From the NCBI GenBank assembly GCA_037974665.1, contig CM075781.1:34449235-34513234 (forward strand): a stretch of DNA of 64,000 nt. Reading direction: 5' to 3'. Shown piece after piece: positions 10,859 to 22,000 of the stretch. Position 1 is the stretch's first letter. Each line of letters opens with the position of its first letter. This DNA comes from Ehretia macrophylla (Eukaryota > Streptophyta > Magnoliopsida > Boraginales > Ehretiaceae). The notes beneath the pieces are model-generated. The model ran no database searches. It saw only the letters and a program-made list of their open reading frames with translations, and was not told the DNA's origin. Both the position numbers and the translations under genes were made by a program.

Positions 10859-13101
10859 GTTATTCTTGTATTCAAAAGAGCTCCAAAAAATGGAAATAGA
10901 AAAAGTAGTCCTTAATATATCTTTAATTTTCCTCCTCAACACTCTATATATGTGGCTCTTCTACACCTCCTTTTGCTTTTCCTTGGAGACAAAGAACTCA
11001 CTAACAATAGGAAGCTCCAATCTCTGCTTTTCTAGTTTCTCCAGATTACGGAAAAAAAATGAGATACCAGTCTATTAGTTCAAGTTTCACGATTTTGTTT
11101 CTAAGTTGAATAACTATTAGATTAGGGTTCTGTTTGACCTAATTTTTAGACACTCAAAAGTGCTTCCCGTGAGTTTAAAAAACTGAACTATTCTGTTTGA
11201 CCCATTGTTTAAATTGTTTTTAAGTAAAAGTTAAAACTAAACAAACTGAAAAATAAGAAGCTCCAAATTGGAGTTTTTCAAAAAATGCTTTTGCTAAGCT
11301 CCAATTAGCTAATCTATTTTCTGATAAATAATCTTCATTGCATTGATGCAGGAAATGGGGGAATATCAGCAAGAGTAATTATTCCAATTCTTGTCGCAAT
11401 GGCTGTCGCTATTTTGATGTTGACCCTGGGCTTCTGTTTCCTAAGAAGAAGAGTAAAAAAGTATGATGCCATGGAGGAGACAACAGGTAAAATTCAAGAA
11501 TCCAAGGTTTTCCTTTTTATTATTTTTTTGTGATTCGTCAAGATCCATATTATTAACTTATATACCAGGCACAGAAGGAAATGATATCTCAGCAACTGAA
11601 TCTTTACAATATGATTTAAATACAATTGCGGCTGCTACAAACAATTTCTCTGCTGAAAATAAGATAGGTGAGGGTGGATTTAGCGCCGTGTTCAAGGTAA
11701 AGTAATTTAATTTAATTACTGACATACAAGAGAATTTTTGCCCATTTTTAATCCTTTCTGATCAGAGTTTTTATGTGTGACTATATACATTCAGGGTAAA
11801 CTTTCTAATGGGCAAGAGATAGCTGTTAAAAGGCTATCCAAAACCTCCAGACAAGGTGCTCAAGAATTAAAGAATGAAGTTGTTCTTGTTTCCAAACTTC
11901 AACACAGAAATCTTGTGAGACTAGTAGGATTTTTCTTGGAGCGAGAAGAAAAGATCCTTATCTATGAGTTTGTGTCTAACAAAAGCCTTGACTGCTTTCT
12001 TTTTGGTTCGTATTTGGTTCCACTTTTAATATTTGGAATTTGAAGAGTCTGGTAACAAGTCTCTGTAGATTTTTATCTAAAACATGAGTTTTTTTGTTCA
12101 TAACAAAGTTGGGAAACCTATATTAATTCATTGTGCAGATTCAGAGACACAACAATTATTGGACTGGGCAACACGTTACAAGATTATAAGGGGAATAACA
12201 CTAGGGATGCTTTACCTTCACGAAGATTCTCGTCTTATAATCATACATCATGATCTCAAAGCTAGTAATATCTTACTAGATAAAGATATGAATACTAAAA
12301 TATCAAATTTTGGCATGACAAAACTTTTTGGTGTTGACCAATCTCAAGGGAACATAAGTAAAATCGTTGGGACCTTGTAAGTTTGTACTTTAATTTCTCC
12401 ACAGTAATTTGATGGACAACATACATATCCTACTGCCTTCTTCCTAAGAGTATATAACTTTTACTTGTGCTTCTTTCAGTCATACCATTAATTATTTTTA
12501 GCACACATTTCACATCATCTTGTACTACATTTCATAAAAGAATGTTATATAACCAGAACCCAAGACTAATTGGCTAATTCTAATTTCGTTGTTTCTACTT
12601 GTAGTGGGTATATGTCTCCAGAATACACTATGCATGGTCAGTTCTCTGTCAAATCTGATGTCTTCAGTTTTGGTGTGCTACTATTAGAGATAGTAAGTGG
12701 AAAAAAGAACAGTGGCTTCGCTCAATCAGGAGAGTTAAAGGACCTTCTCAGCCATGTGAGTACAAGTACTTTTTTTTTAACTTTTCAAGCCATATAGTAT
12801 GATAAATTTCCTAGAACATAGTTCAAACAAAAAATTACATATTCAAAACATCACTTTACATATTCTAGACATCATTTGGATAAAAATTGCAGGCTTTGAA
12901 ACTTTGGAAGGATGGCACACCTCTAGACTTGGTGGATCTTGCTTTGGGAGATTCCTTTGTTAGAAATGAAGTAGTTCGATGTATAAACATTGGCTTACTC
13001 TGTGTGCAAGAAGATGCTGCAGAGAGACCTACCATGGCATCAGTGGTTCTCATGTTTAATAGTTCTACTCTTACTCTGCCATTACCGCATTAACCTACAA
13101 T

Positions 13102-13467
13102 CTTCTTTCGTAGCAGAACATATACTATATTGTGAAGCCTCTAGAGTCGGATGAATCCTCAGGTAAGTCAATTTCATGGTCAAAAAATATCAATTACGGA
13201 ATTATACCCGAGATAAGAGGAGAAGATCCAATTATAGTCAATGATTCAAGTTGAGAACGACTTTGTGTTATGTTACACACTCGCCAAAAGATCTAAAGCA
13301 ATTTCCGTTGTATCTAGCACATTCTATTATGCATCGCTATGTACACTTGAACTTGATTTGTCACATTTATGAATAAAAGCAAACCGATATAAACCACAAC
13401 TACTTGATTTAAATAGTTATCCTATAAAATAAAAACCTGGGCATTGCTTAATAGGTGATGCTACTAT
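13102..13467. other. 3' flank of CRK copy 1
   Basis: Downstream of the premature stop, the rest of the old last exon (SDESS-like codons ~13149) and then the 3' flank are still alignable with copy 2 to 29740, including an AATAAA at about 13371 that matches the AATAAA at 29642 in copy 2, a possible poly(A) signal. Confidence 0.5.
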
Positions 13468-13749
13468 CACTACAACAAAAATTGATTTCGGCGAGGGACG
13501 ATTCCCCTCGCCGGGCCCTCGCTGAAAGGGTCTCGGCGAGGGCCCGGCGAGGGGAATCGTCCCTCGCTGAAAGCTTCATCGCTGAATTGGGGTTCCTCGT
13601 CGACCCCTTGCCATTTGGCGAGGGCTTGGCGAGGGACCATTTTGGCGACGACTGTGCGAGGGCAACAAGCCCTCGCCAAATGCGTCCCTCGCCGAGCCCT
13701 CGCCGAATGTGTCCCTCGCCGTGCCCTCGCCAAATGCGTCCCTCACCGT
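13468..13749. mobile_element. CACTA transposon end fragment
   Basis: Starts with CACTACAACAAAA, the typical plant CACTA (En/Spm) terminal sequence, followed by a GC-rich array of the subterminal motif GGCGAGGG(A/C) in both orientations. The opposite terminus (TTTTGTTGTAGTG) is missing. Copy 2 at about 29730-29775 has ~40 bp of unrelated unique sequence in its place, so this arrived after the CRK duplication and replaced or deleted a little target DNA. The long alanine/arginine-rich open frames here are by-products of the GC-rich repeats. Confidence 0.7.
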
Positions 13750-13979
13750 GAGTACTAAAAAGAAAAAATTATTACGTGATTTTATTAGCTCATATATTTG
13801 TGATTTTTTAAATTATTTATTTTGTAATTCTGCACCTAATGGATTTGAGAGGTTATATTCTTTTAGCGGGTGACGTGTCAAGTGTCGAGACTCAGCTTGT
13901 AGGCAAGATTTGAAGTGTGACATTCAACATCAAGTTTTTGGCCATAACAAAATGCCAGTAGCCGCCGTACGATCATATC

Positions 13980-14279
13980 TGTTGAAAATAATAAATAATT
14001 TAATAAACTCTTCTCTGTCATATTAAGTTTTAGATGAAATGGTAACTTAACATAGTATCAAATTCTACGTTTTGGGTTCAAAATCAGAGCCTACGTAGTA
14101 AAAGGTCATGGGTTCAAATAACAAGGTATTAGAGCTTAAGTTCTGGATTCAAAATCAAAGTCTAGGTACCAAAGGATCGTGGGTTCAAAACTTATCGTCA
14201 CCCATTTAAAAATATTAAAATTGTCCAAGTGCAAAACTAACTATGTCGGTACTTGTGGAAACGTGTCAAAAATAATAAA
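13980..14279 (+). mobile_element. Small TRIM (about 73-bp LTRs), 3' LTR split by a Mutator-like insertion
   Basis: The 5' LTR (13980-14052) starts TGTTGAAAATAATAAAT and ends ACTTAACA; a primer site TAGTATCA follows. The internal part has GGGTTCAAAA repeats and a CGTCACCCATTTAAAA block. The 3' LTR begins at about 14264, is cut at 14279, and resumes at 15684 (AATAATAAATAATATAATAAACTC...). It is the same family as the minus-strand copies at 23502, 25276, 25366 and 25558. Confidence 0.65.
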
Positions 14280-15683
14280 GAGTGAAATATAGTTTACCCC
14301 CCTGTGTTTTGTAAAATGTGTATAATAAACTTTGTGTTATGAAAAGTAGCATCTAACCCCCTGCGTTATGACAAAACGTTGCATACTCGTCCAAATTCGA
14401 ACTCCGTAAATTTTGACTAACGTTTTATAAAAAAAGACAATAATGCCCATGTGGGGTAATTTGCACCAGTTTGTTTTTCATAGGGGGGTATGTGCTAAAT
14501 TAAAATTATTAGATAGGTCATTTTGTAACATTTTTCTACTACTCAAGCTTGACACTTTTGAATCCTTCACAAAAATTTTATGACCCATTTCCATAACTAT
14601 AAATTTGAAAAAAAAAATAACAAGAGCAATAAATTTGAAACACTCACCATGAAGTCTTGAAAAGCTTGCGCAAGAGAGTAGATTTTTTTTGCTTCAAATC
14701 TGTTCTTTTTTTTTTTTGGTCGAAGCTTCAGATTTGTTCGAATGCTCAAGAATGGCGTTTTTTTGCTTAAGATATGTTTGAGTGGAAGATTGAGGCAGGG
14801 CGAAGTTATGAAGTGCCTTGGAGAGTATTTTTGTTCATTCATATCAATTTGGGCGAGTATGCAACGTTTTGTCATAACACAGGGGATAGATGTTACTTTT
14901 CATAACACATGGTCTATTGTGCACATTTCACAAAACACAAGGGGGTAAACTATATTTCACTCAAGGGTATTTTTGTCCATCAAATCTATCATAGACGAGA
15001 GCCACGCGCGTGTATTACATTTTCGTTAAGGGTAAATTGCATACAACCCCCTGTGTTAGATTGAAAGTGTGCATAAAACCCTGTGTTATGAAAAGTAGTA
15101 GTTACCCCCCTGTGTTTTACCCGAATGTTGCATATTACACCCCGCCGTTTAAAAATCTGTTATAGTTAACGAAAATATAATACACGCGCGTGGCTCTCGT
15201 CTATCATAGATTTGATGGACAAAAATACCCTTGAGTAAAATATAGTTTACCTCCTTGTGTTTTGCGAAATGTGCACAATAGACCCTGTATTATGAAAAAG
15301 TAGCATATATCCCCCTGTGTTATGACAAAACGTTGCATACTCGCCCAGAGGGTTATAAACTATATAAGGGCAAAATAGTCTTTCGACAAAATCTGTTTAT
15401 CAAAGTTTACGGAAATAAACTTTGGGCGAGTATGCAACGTTTGGTATCAACACATGGGGTTATATGCTACTTTCCATAACACAGGGGCTATGGTGCAATT
15501 TTTGTAAAACACAAGGGGGGTAAACTATATTTCACTCTTTTCGTTAACTATAACGGAGTTTTAAACGGCGGGGCGTAATATGCAACATTCGGGTAAAACA
15601 CAGGGGGATAACTGCTACTTTTCATAACACAGAGTTTTATGTACACTTTCGATCTAACACAAAGGCATGTATGCAATTTACCC
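14280..15683. mobile_element. Composite palindromic Mutator-like foldback element with 9-bp TSD
   Basis: The whole 1.4-kb block is flanked by AATAATAAA (14271-14279 and 15684-15692) and interrupts a TRIM LTR. Parts: X1 (14280-14962) with arms that pair with each other; a 68-bp link (14963-15030); arm Y-left (15031-15170); the inverted copy of the link (15171-15234); X2 (15235-15535), again with paired arms; and Y-right (15536-15683), which pairs with Y-left over ~145 bp. All arms carry CCCCTGTGTTTTG or TGTTATGAAAAGTAGCA units. No open frame of note. Confidence 0.75.
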
Positions 15684-15692
15684 AATAATAAA

Positions 15693-15960
15693 TAATATAA
15701 TAAACTCTTCTCTAATAATTTATTCTTCTCTAAAATATCTTTTTTATAGATAATTAATTTATTACTATAATTTAGATTTAAAATGACTAAATATAATGTC
15801 CCGTAGTAAACCTCACCTAGAAGATAAGAGAATTAGTAAATGAGAAAATCCTTACCTAGGACTACTAAAACCCCAACAAAATTTTAGTTAGACAAAGACC
15901 ATGCACCCTCACATCTCATTGACATTAACAATTAGTAACTACATAAAATACCTATTATGT
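15693..15960. other. End of the split TRIM LTR and AT-rich flank
   Basis: The resumed TRIM LTR continues to about 15740; after that I see AT-rich DNA with no recognisable feature. Confidence 0.4.
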
Positions 15961-15962
15961 TT

Positions 15963-16581
15963 AGGTAGTGATTGGTATGTGAGAATGAGTTTGAAATGGA
16001 ATAACATTCCCAATTTTATTTTAATTTCCATGTTTGGTATAAGTAAATGAACTTGGGAATGTCATTCCCAAAGAAATCTCAATCCCACATACATGAGAAT
16101 AGCCATTCCAAACCAAATACATGCGAATGATACATTCTCATGTGTTTGTGAATAAACTTTACTACCATACCCTTATATAACATAACTTTTATAAATAATT
16201 TATTTTACAATAATAATAATAGTAATTAAAAAATATAATAATAATTATTATTATGAAAATTATAATGAAAATAAAAATAATAAAATAATAATAAAAATAA
16301 AAATAATAATAATAAAAATAAAAATAATTAAAAATATAATAATATTATTATGAAAATAATAATAATAATAATAATAATAAATTATTATTATTATTATTAT
16401 TATTATTTCAATAAAAATAAAAATGATAATAATAATAATAAATAAAATAATAAAAAAAACAAAAATAAAAAAATAATAATAGTGATTAAAATAATAATAA
16501 AAAATACTAATAATAATAATAATAAAGTAAAATAATAATGATAAAAATAAAAATAATAATAATAATGCCAATTTAATAATG

Positions 16582-16618
<37 letters not shown>

Positions 16619-16961
16619 TAATAATTAGTGTTGTTATTATTATTTTTATTTATTGTTGTTGTTGTTGTTATTGTTATTATTATTTATTTATTTATTTCAT
16701 TTTGTTATTATTATTATTATTATTTATTTTTTGTTGTTGTTGTTGTTGTCATTATTATTATTATTTATGTTTATATTTTTTACAGTTATGTTTATATTTA
16801 TTCTTATTTTTAATACTATAATAATAAAAGGACAATTTTGTCATATTATACAAGTCATTCACATTAATACTCTTAATTCCTATAGCATATCAAATATATA
16901 ATTCATATTCCCAATTTCATTCCATTCCTGCCCAAATCAATTACAGTGTATCAATCGCTAC
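15963..16961. mobile_element. MITE-like element with AT-rich core
   Basis: The left side GTAGTGATTGGTATGTGAG...AATGGAAT and the reverse of the right side GTAGCGATTGATACACTG...AATGGAAT are imperfect inverted repeats. GGAATGAGAATGG-type ends are common in plant PIF/Harbinger and hAT MITEs; the target duplication is not clear, so the superfamily stays open. The core is expanded by triplet repeats. Confidence 0.5.
16205..16830. repeat. (TAA)n / (TTA)n / (TTG)n low-complexity array
   Basis: About 620 bp of interrupted TAA, TTA and TTG triplets. The left half is mostly AATAAT and the right half mostly ATTATT, so the halves could pair. The long hydrophobic open frames read from it are an artefact of the repeat. 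Confidence 0.85.
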
Positions 16962-17148
16962 TTTAATATTTACAGAAAAATCCATCCTTTAACCTTACCC
17001 TTCTCTTAACCATCAAAGCCGCTGCCACCACCCAAATTGGGTTGCGCTGCCACACATCCTTCTCGATTTAAAGATTCTCACCTCTTTTCCAATTGCATCA
17101 AAGAGGCATTGAAATTTTTTTACATCTTATTCACGTACTACATAGAAA

Positions 17149-17212
17149 GCATGGTTAAGAAAGAATTCAAGAATTCTAATCTCCACATGACAAAGGGCTC
17201 ATGTGAGCTCTC
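17149..17212 (+). repeat. 64-bp repeat shared with 59549-59612
   Basis: A block starting GCATGGTTAAGAAAGAATTC and ending in GGGCTCATGTG occurs here and at 59549 with few differences. At 59549 it follows an A-run directly. The element it belongs to is not recognised. Confidence 0.6.
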
Positions 17213-17226
17213 CTTATACTTTAAAG

Positions 17227-17390
17227 GGTAAATGGCACCGTATGTCCTTATGGTTTGCTGAAAGTGTACAAGACCCCACGTCTATACGCTTTTAAAAGTG
17301 AATAGGTACCCCCTATGGTTTACAAAACGTAACACCACAGTCCTTTCTGTCAAAAAAATTAATACTTTTAAAGGGAAGTATGTTACACAT
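17227..17390 (+). mobile_element. Single arm of a CCCCTGTGTTTTG-type foldback element
   Basis: Starts GGGTAAATGGCACC and carries two iterations of the (C)CCT(A/T)TGGTTT-type unit, like the left arms at 1232 and 15031 but in a more diverged form. No right arm is visible before the Copia remnant at 17.5 kb, so it is probably truncated. Confidence 0.45.
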
Positions 17391-17514
17391 GCCTGAATTG
17401 CAACTTTGGTTGATTTTTATAAGTTTTACCAATAAAATAAGTTTATATATTTACTAAAATACCCTTTTTACCAATAAAATAAAAATAATAAAATCAAACC
17501 GTCTTCTTCCCCAA

Positions 17515-18412
17515 CCAATCCTGATATTGAAGAATTCAAGAATGTCATGATGCGAGAATATGAGATGACCGATCTTGGTCTTATGAAATATTCTTTTTGG
17601 CATGCAAATCAAACAAGAGCCAAGCTGAATATTCATATCTGAAGAAAACTATGCTGATGACTTATTAAGAAAATTCTTCATGATGGATTGCAACCCCCAA
17701 GCCACCCCTATTGACACCAATGAGAAGTTGTCCAAGAATGATGGTAAAGAGAATGCGGACCAGACATTGTATTGAAGTCTCGTGGGCTCGTTGATTTATC
17801 TCACTAATACACGTCTAGATATTGTGCGTGCTATCAGCATAGTATCTAGATTCATGAGTGAGCCCAACAAAAATCATTTTGTAGGAGCAAAAAGAATATT
17901 GAGATATGTAAAAGGTACAAAAAAAATCATGGAATCTTGTACGAGCCAGAAAAAGATTGCAGCCTGTATGGATATATAGACAATGACTAGGCTAGATGCA
18001 TTGATGACAAAAAGAGCACAAGCGCATACATTTTTTGCTTGGGAAATAAACCAATCTCGTGTTGCACTATCATCAGCTGAAGCAGAGTACGTCGCAACAG
18101 CCAGTGTTGCATGTGAAGCTATTTGGTTACGAAGAATTTTGCAAGATCTATGGTTCGGAATGAAGGATAATCTATTGTGACAATACGTCAGCAATAGCAA
18201 TGACTAAAAATTCGGTGTTCTATAGCAGAACAAAGCATATCGAGATCCGTAATCACTTTATTCAGGAGCTAGTTGACACAGGGGATATCGAGTTACGATT
18301 TTACAAGATAGAAGGTCAACTGGCTGATACTTTTACAAAGGCACTTCCGCGTCTGAAGTTCGAGGCGTTATGTGAAAAGCTTGGGGTTACACAAATGAAC
18401 ATTAAGGGGGAG
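17515..18412 (+). pseudogene. Copia pol C-terminal remnant (RT end to RNase H)
   Basis: Frame-broken remains of a Copia polyprotein: EFKNVMMREYEMTDLGLM (late reverse transcriptase), MGSLIYLTNTRLDI, SRFMSEPNKNHF, AKRILRYVKGT, then RNase H blocks LSSAEAEYVA and RTKHIEIRNHFIQELV, finishing with GQLADTFTKALPRLKFEAL and a C-terminus at 18415. Several stops (e.g. 17774, 17977, 18178) break it. A polypurine tract TTAAGGGGGAG precedes the 3' LTR. Everything 5' of the RT end is missing. It is a different subfamily from the Copia at 4.3 kb. Confidence 0.85.
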
Positions 18413-18749
18413 TGTTGATATTCTATTGCTCATTCAACAACCAATAGACATTAAAAAATATGGCATGACAAATCTATTCCCACTACAATGCACTAAGAAT
18501 TAAATATTGGGCATGATTGATAGATTTTTGTCTAGAATATACATAGTGCATCTTCCACTTTGCATAAAAAATTGTACCATTAGAATGGTGTAGAAGTTTG
18601 CCCGTGTGTTGTGCAAATATAAATATAGGAGTGTTATTTGCATTGTAAGCCAAGCCATCAGAAGTTCAAAAATAAGCATTGCATTGTATATAGCATTGCA
18701 TTGCTTTTATCTAATTCAATATATTCTATCTCCTTCTCCACCATAACAA
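18413..18749 (+). repeat. 3' LTR of the truncated Copia
   Basis: Begins TGTTGATATTCTATTGC right after the polypurine tract. A likely end is CCATAACA at 18749, giving 337 bp, but without the 5' LTR the right edge is a guess. A TATA-like AAATATAAATATAG lies near 18617. Confidence 0.55.
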
Positions 18750-19019
18750 ACAATCCCTATTTTTACTACTATTCAAATTCCATCACTGTGGACTTTGAGA
18801 TCATACCCGTCTTATTCTGGTGCATATTCTTTAGCGAATGTATGATGCCTATGTTAGTGGAAGAAAAAATTGGTATCGTGGAGTTGATCAGTTGTGAATC
18901 GTGATACCTTCAAAAATATGCTTCCTAATATTTTTTCCTTTTGTTATTAGAAGTCAGCCCATAACTAGTTGGTGCCTAGCTAGTATCCTATTTATTTTCA
19001 ACAGATTATATAGACCTAT
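18750..19019. other. Short spacer, nothing recognised
   Basis: No recognisable feature between the Copia LTR and the hAT element. Confidence 0.35.
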
Positions 19020-19027
19020 GTCGTGAC

Positions 19028-20004
19028 TAGGGATGGAAATGGGGACGGGTTTTGTGGGTATCCACCCACTTGACCCCACCCCACTTGAAACGGGGCAAGA
19101 ATTGGGGTGAAAAATGGGAAATAGGAATTAACTTTTAATTACCGCGTGGGGGCGGGATGGGAACGGGATGCGGAGATAAGCATTTTCCGTTTTACATAAC
19201 CTGCCTCACATACATATGTAGTTATTTTTATATTTTTAGTTTACATATGTATTAAAATTCTAAAATTCTAAATGTAAAAATGTAGAAAAATGACATTAGA
19301 TAAAGTATTATAAAAAATAGAAGAGAAAAAATAGATTATTCAAAAGGATTTTATAATCGTTCTTTTAATCAAGACCACTACAAACATTAATTGAGTTTTG
19401 CTATCATTTCACATAAATAACTTCATTTTACTATTGATCACAATGATTTAAGAAATTTATTAGTTGTTTCCAATTGTACATCAAAATAGTTTCAAACAAC
19501 ATAATAAAGGATGAATCTGTAATTACTATTATATGTGGCATGCGATAACAAAAAAAAAAAAATTATAATAATAAACACGATCCCATAACCCAAAGAAATA
19601 TTCTTTTTCCATATATAGTTCTCATACAAAATGGTTTGAGTTAGAATTTATTTTAAATGCTTAAGATTCAATTATGATAAATTTGTTTTTACTATTTAAC
19701 TGCAAGCATAAGACTCGATATATGATTATTATTTAACTTTTATTTAAAATAGTTTTTTTATATTTATGATCATTAATTTTAAATTTATATTTTAAAGTTA
19801 CATGAATTAAATTAAATTTAATATCGTAAATTAAGTTTTAAAAAAATTGAAAAACCCGCGGGTAATCTCTATTCTCTAAGGGGATTCGGGGATGGGGCAA
19901 GGGCAGGGGATGGGGGTATAAAATGCCGGGGCAGGCGTTGGAGAAACTTTTTAAGAGGTGGGGCGGGGCATGGGGATAGGTCCCCTGCCCCATTGTCATT
20001 CCTA
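19028..20004. mobile_element. Non-autonomous hAT element with 8-bp TSD
   Basis: Ends are inverted repeats: left TAGGGATGGAAATGGGGACGG, right (reversed) TAGGAATGACAATGGGGCAGG. Next to them are 8-bp direct repeats GTCGTGAC (19020-19027) and GTCATGAC (20005-20012), one mismatch. TAGGG(A/G)TGG-type ends with 8-bp TSDs fit plant hAT elements. Both subterminal regions are rich in GGGGCGGGG motifs; the 600-bp core is AT-rich. No transposase frame is present. Confidence 0.8.
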
Positions 20005-20035
20005 GTCATGACAAAACTGGTGGCTATCTGCAAAA

Positions 20036-21064
20036 GACTTGGCTCCTCTACAATTTCTTTATAACTCCATGCAATAGTTATCCCGATTAATGCCAAGTGC
20101 CACTAAATATCATATGTGGACTATATTAATCTTGCTAAACTAATTTTTCAACCATGGTTAGAAACCATCAAATACCAAAATCTTAACTAACATATTTAAT
20201 TAGCAAAACAAATATGGAAATATATAATTGTAAAAAAAAAAAAAAAATCCATTCATGCCCCAAGAATAAATAAACAAAAAGTTTGAAGCTTTATAAAGAA
20301 CAAGGTAGAGAAGAAGGAAAAATAATTGCTTTGCAGTGTTGAAATGTGATCTAAATAATAATAATAATAATAATGGGTATCTCTAAAATTGTATAAATGA
20401 GCTTCGTTTGAAGTTGTTTTGCTATAATTGTTTCAACGGTAACAATAAAAAATCCTACCTACTCTCTTTTAAATACACACACATATATATACACACATTT
20501 AACTTTGAAGTTTTTTCGTCTTTATTACTTTCTCTCTAAATGATGAGCCAAATCGTAAGGCTTTTTAAGCTTCACTAGACAAGTTGGAGCAAATATTATA
20601 TGACTTCTTTTATTTTCATTTTTATTCAAAAACTAATAAATGGTAAGACTTCTTGGAGCAAAATCTAATGGCTTTTTCTTTTTTGGTCCAACGTCTATAG
20701 ATTTTTCTCGAGATTTTAAAGTCCATTTATTTTTCACACTAAACATTTTGTGCATTTTTGGCTGAGCCTATAATTAAATCAATAAATGTCTTTTTTCTCA
20801 AGACTTTAAAGACCATAAACCACTTGCCATAAAAAATGCTCACGTAATATTTTTTGGAGCGAAAAAAGAATGGCTTCAAAAGCTAAATATGGCTTCTATA
20901 TTTGTTTTGCTAATTAAATATGGTAGTTTAAATTTGGTATTTAATACTTTCTAATCATGGTTTAAAAGTTAGTTTAGCAAGATTAATATGGTCCGTTTAT
21001 AATATTTAATGACACATAGTATTAATCGGAATAACAATTACGTGAAATTATAGAGGGCTAAGTC
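20036..21064. mobile_element. Long-TIR non-autonomous DNA transposon
   Basis: About 180 bp at each end are inverted copies with roughly 80% identity: left 20036-20215, right 20880-21064 (for example TAGTTTAGCAAGATTAATAT on the right matches its complement on the left). The core is AT-rich and has (AAT)n at 20357-20374. No coding region. Long TIRs suggest a Mutator-type element, but I found no clean 9-bp TSD. Confidence 0.65.
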
Positions 21065-21870
21065 CATGGGCTAGAGGGAGATAAAAGACTTGTGGTGAGA
21101 AAAATCTTCCAACTTTCGCCAACTGCTAACATTCTTAATTCCACCCCTGGAATGAGAAACGAAAAAAATACTCCATTGACTTGCTTTAAGAGGTCTTCGG
21201 TCAACGGCTTTTCGTAGGCAGATTTTTCTCACCACGACTCTTTGAAATTGTCTAATATTTTGTATGCTTCGGTTGCTTTTAGCTTCAATAAGAAAGATTA
21301 GTTTTTTCATCCATAGCATAACTACATTGTCTAACAATTTAATGCATCTTTGTAATTCAATTGAAGTGGTTACCGTATACTCCATTTTCCCAGTCCACCA
21401 ACTCCAGTCATCCCTGGTGCATCCCATTTCTTCTATTTTCATGCCTTCGTTTCTTGACATAGCTGGTTGTCAGTGTTTACTCAAAAAAAGAGATTACAGA
21501 AGGATTCATAGTTTTAGTTGTAAATTTGAGGGTCTACATTTATAAATGACATACTACTTTCTCTATATATCCATTCAATGGGACGCTCTTGGATCCTCCA
21601 AGGCCGAATATTCAGAAGTCTCACATAAATATGGGGCCACCCTCTCTCAGGGTGGCCAGACCAACTTTTTTGCCCAATTCAATACATCTTTGCAATTCTG
21701 GCAAAATTAGCCACTAGATACTCAACTTTTCCTCCTATTATCATTCGCTTCCGTGAATACTCGATTTTGTTAAACCATGTTGCCATGCAGTATGCACCAA
21801 ATTTTTGGTGTTTCATCCAACTTTGATCAAGATAAAGTCGAAAAGTAAAGACAAAGTAAGCAGTAGTAAT
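21065..21870 (+). other. Far upstream region of CRK copy 2, shared with copy 3
   Basis: Matches 36420-37420 upstream of copy 3 (for example GGAATGAGAAACGAAAAA, CTTTGAAAT, GTATGCTTCGGTTG blocks). Copy 1 lacks it, so copies 2 and 3 share a longer duplicated 5' flank. No gene is recognised; the open frames on either strand have no known domain. Confidence 0.55.
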
Positions 21871-22000
21871 CAAGACGGTATAAAATAGTCACATGAAATC
21901 TACACTCTGGTCACCATCACAGTTTCGCCTTTGTGGTTTTCCACAGCCTCTACATAATTTATGACCTCATGAAAGCAGGAAAAATTAACTTGGAAACCAA

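Larger units (their letters stand above)
2039..13093 (+). pseudogene. CRK copy 1: decayed cysteine-rich receptor-like kinase
   Basis: Homologous to the intact gene at 22468-29440. Exons by alignment and GT/AG sites: 2039-2847, 11352-11486, 11569-11696, 11795-12005, 12139-12376, 12605-12755, 12893-13093. It encodes a signal peptide, two DUF26 (Gnk2-like) domains, a proline-rich linker, a membrane segment and a kinase domain. Breaks seen: a 1-bp deletion near 2378-2382 and a 40-bp deletion near 2652 that removes the first two Cys of the second CX8CX2C motif; P-loop GEGGFSAVF with Ser for Gly; HHD for HRD; NFG for DFG, losing the Mg-binding Asp; and TAA at 13091-13093 where copy 2 has CAA, cutting the C-terminal tail. 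Intron 1 is 8.5 kb because of nested transposons. A truncated secreted product of 167 aa (2039-2542) is still open. Confidence 0.88.
1623..13800 (+). repeat. Segmental duplication unit A (CRK copy 1)
   Basis: This segment matches 21840-29820 (unit B) from about 215 bp before the CRK leader repeats, through exon 1, both ends of intron 1, all kinase exons and about 700 bp beyond the gene. The start also matches 37423 onward (unit C). Differences inside the unit are mostly transposon insertions on one side or the other, so A and B act as filled and empty sites for each other. Confidence 0.85.

Noticed and set aside
13455-13751. 98-aa Arg/Ala/Pro-rich open frame and its antisense partner
   Set aside because: Produced by the GC-rich subterminal repeats of a CACTA fragment; no known domain.
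16260-16901. Several long Ile/Leu/Tyr- or Asn-rich open frames on both strands
   Set aside because: They are readings of triplet repeats and show no protein-like composition or domain.
20036-21064. Definite assignment of the long-TIR element to the Mutator superfamily
   Set aside because: Long TIRs fit, but I could not find a 9-bp target duplication at the ends, so the class is left open.
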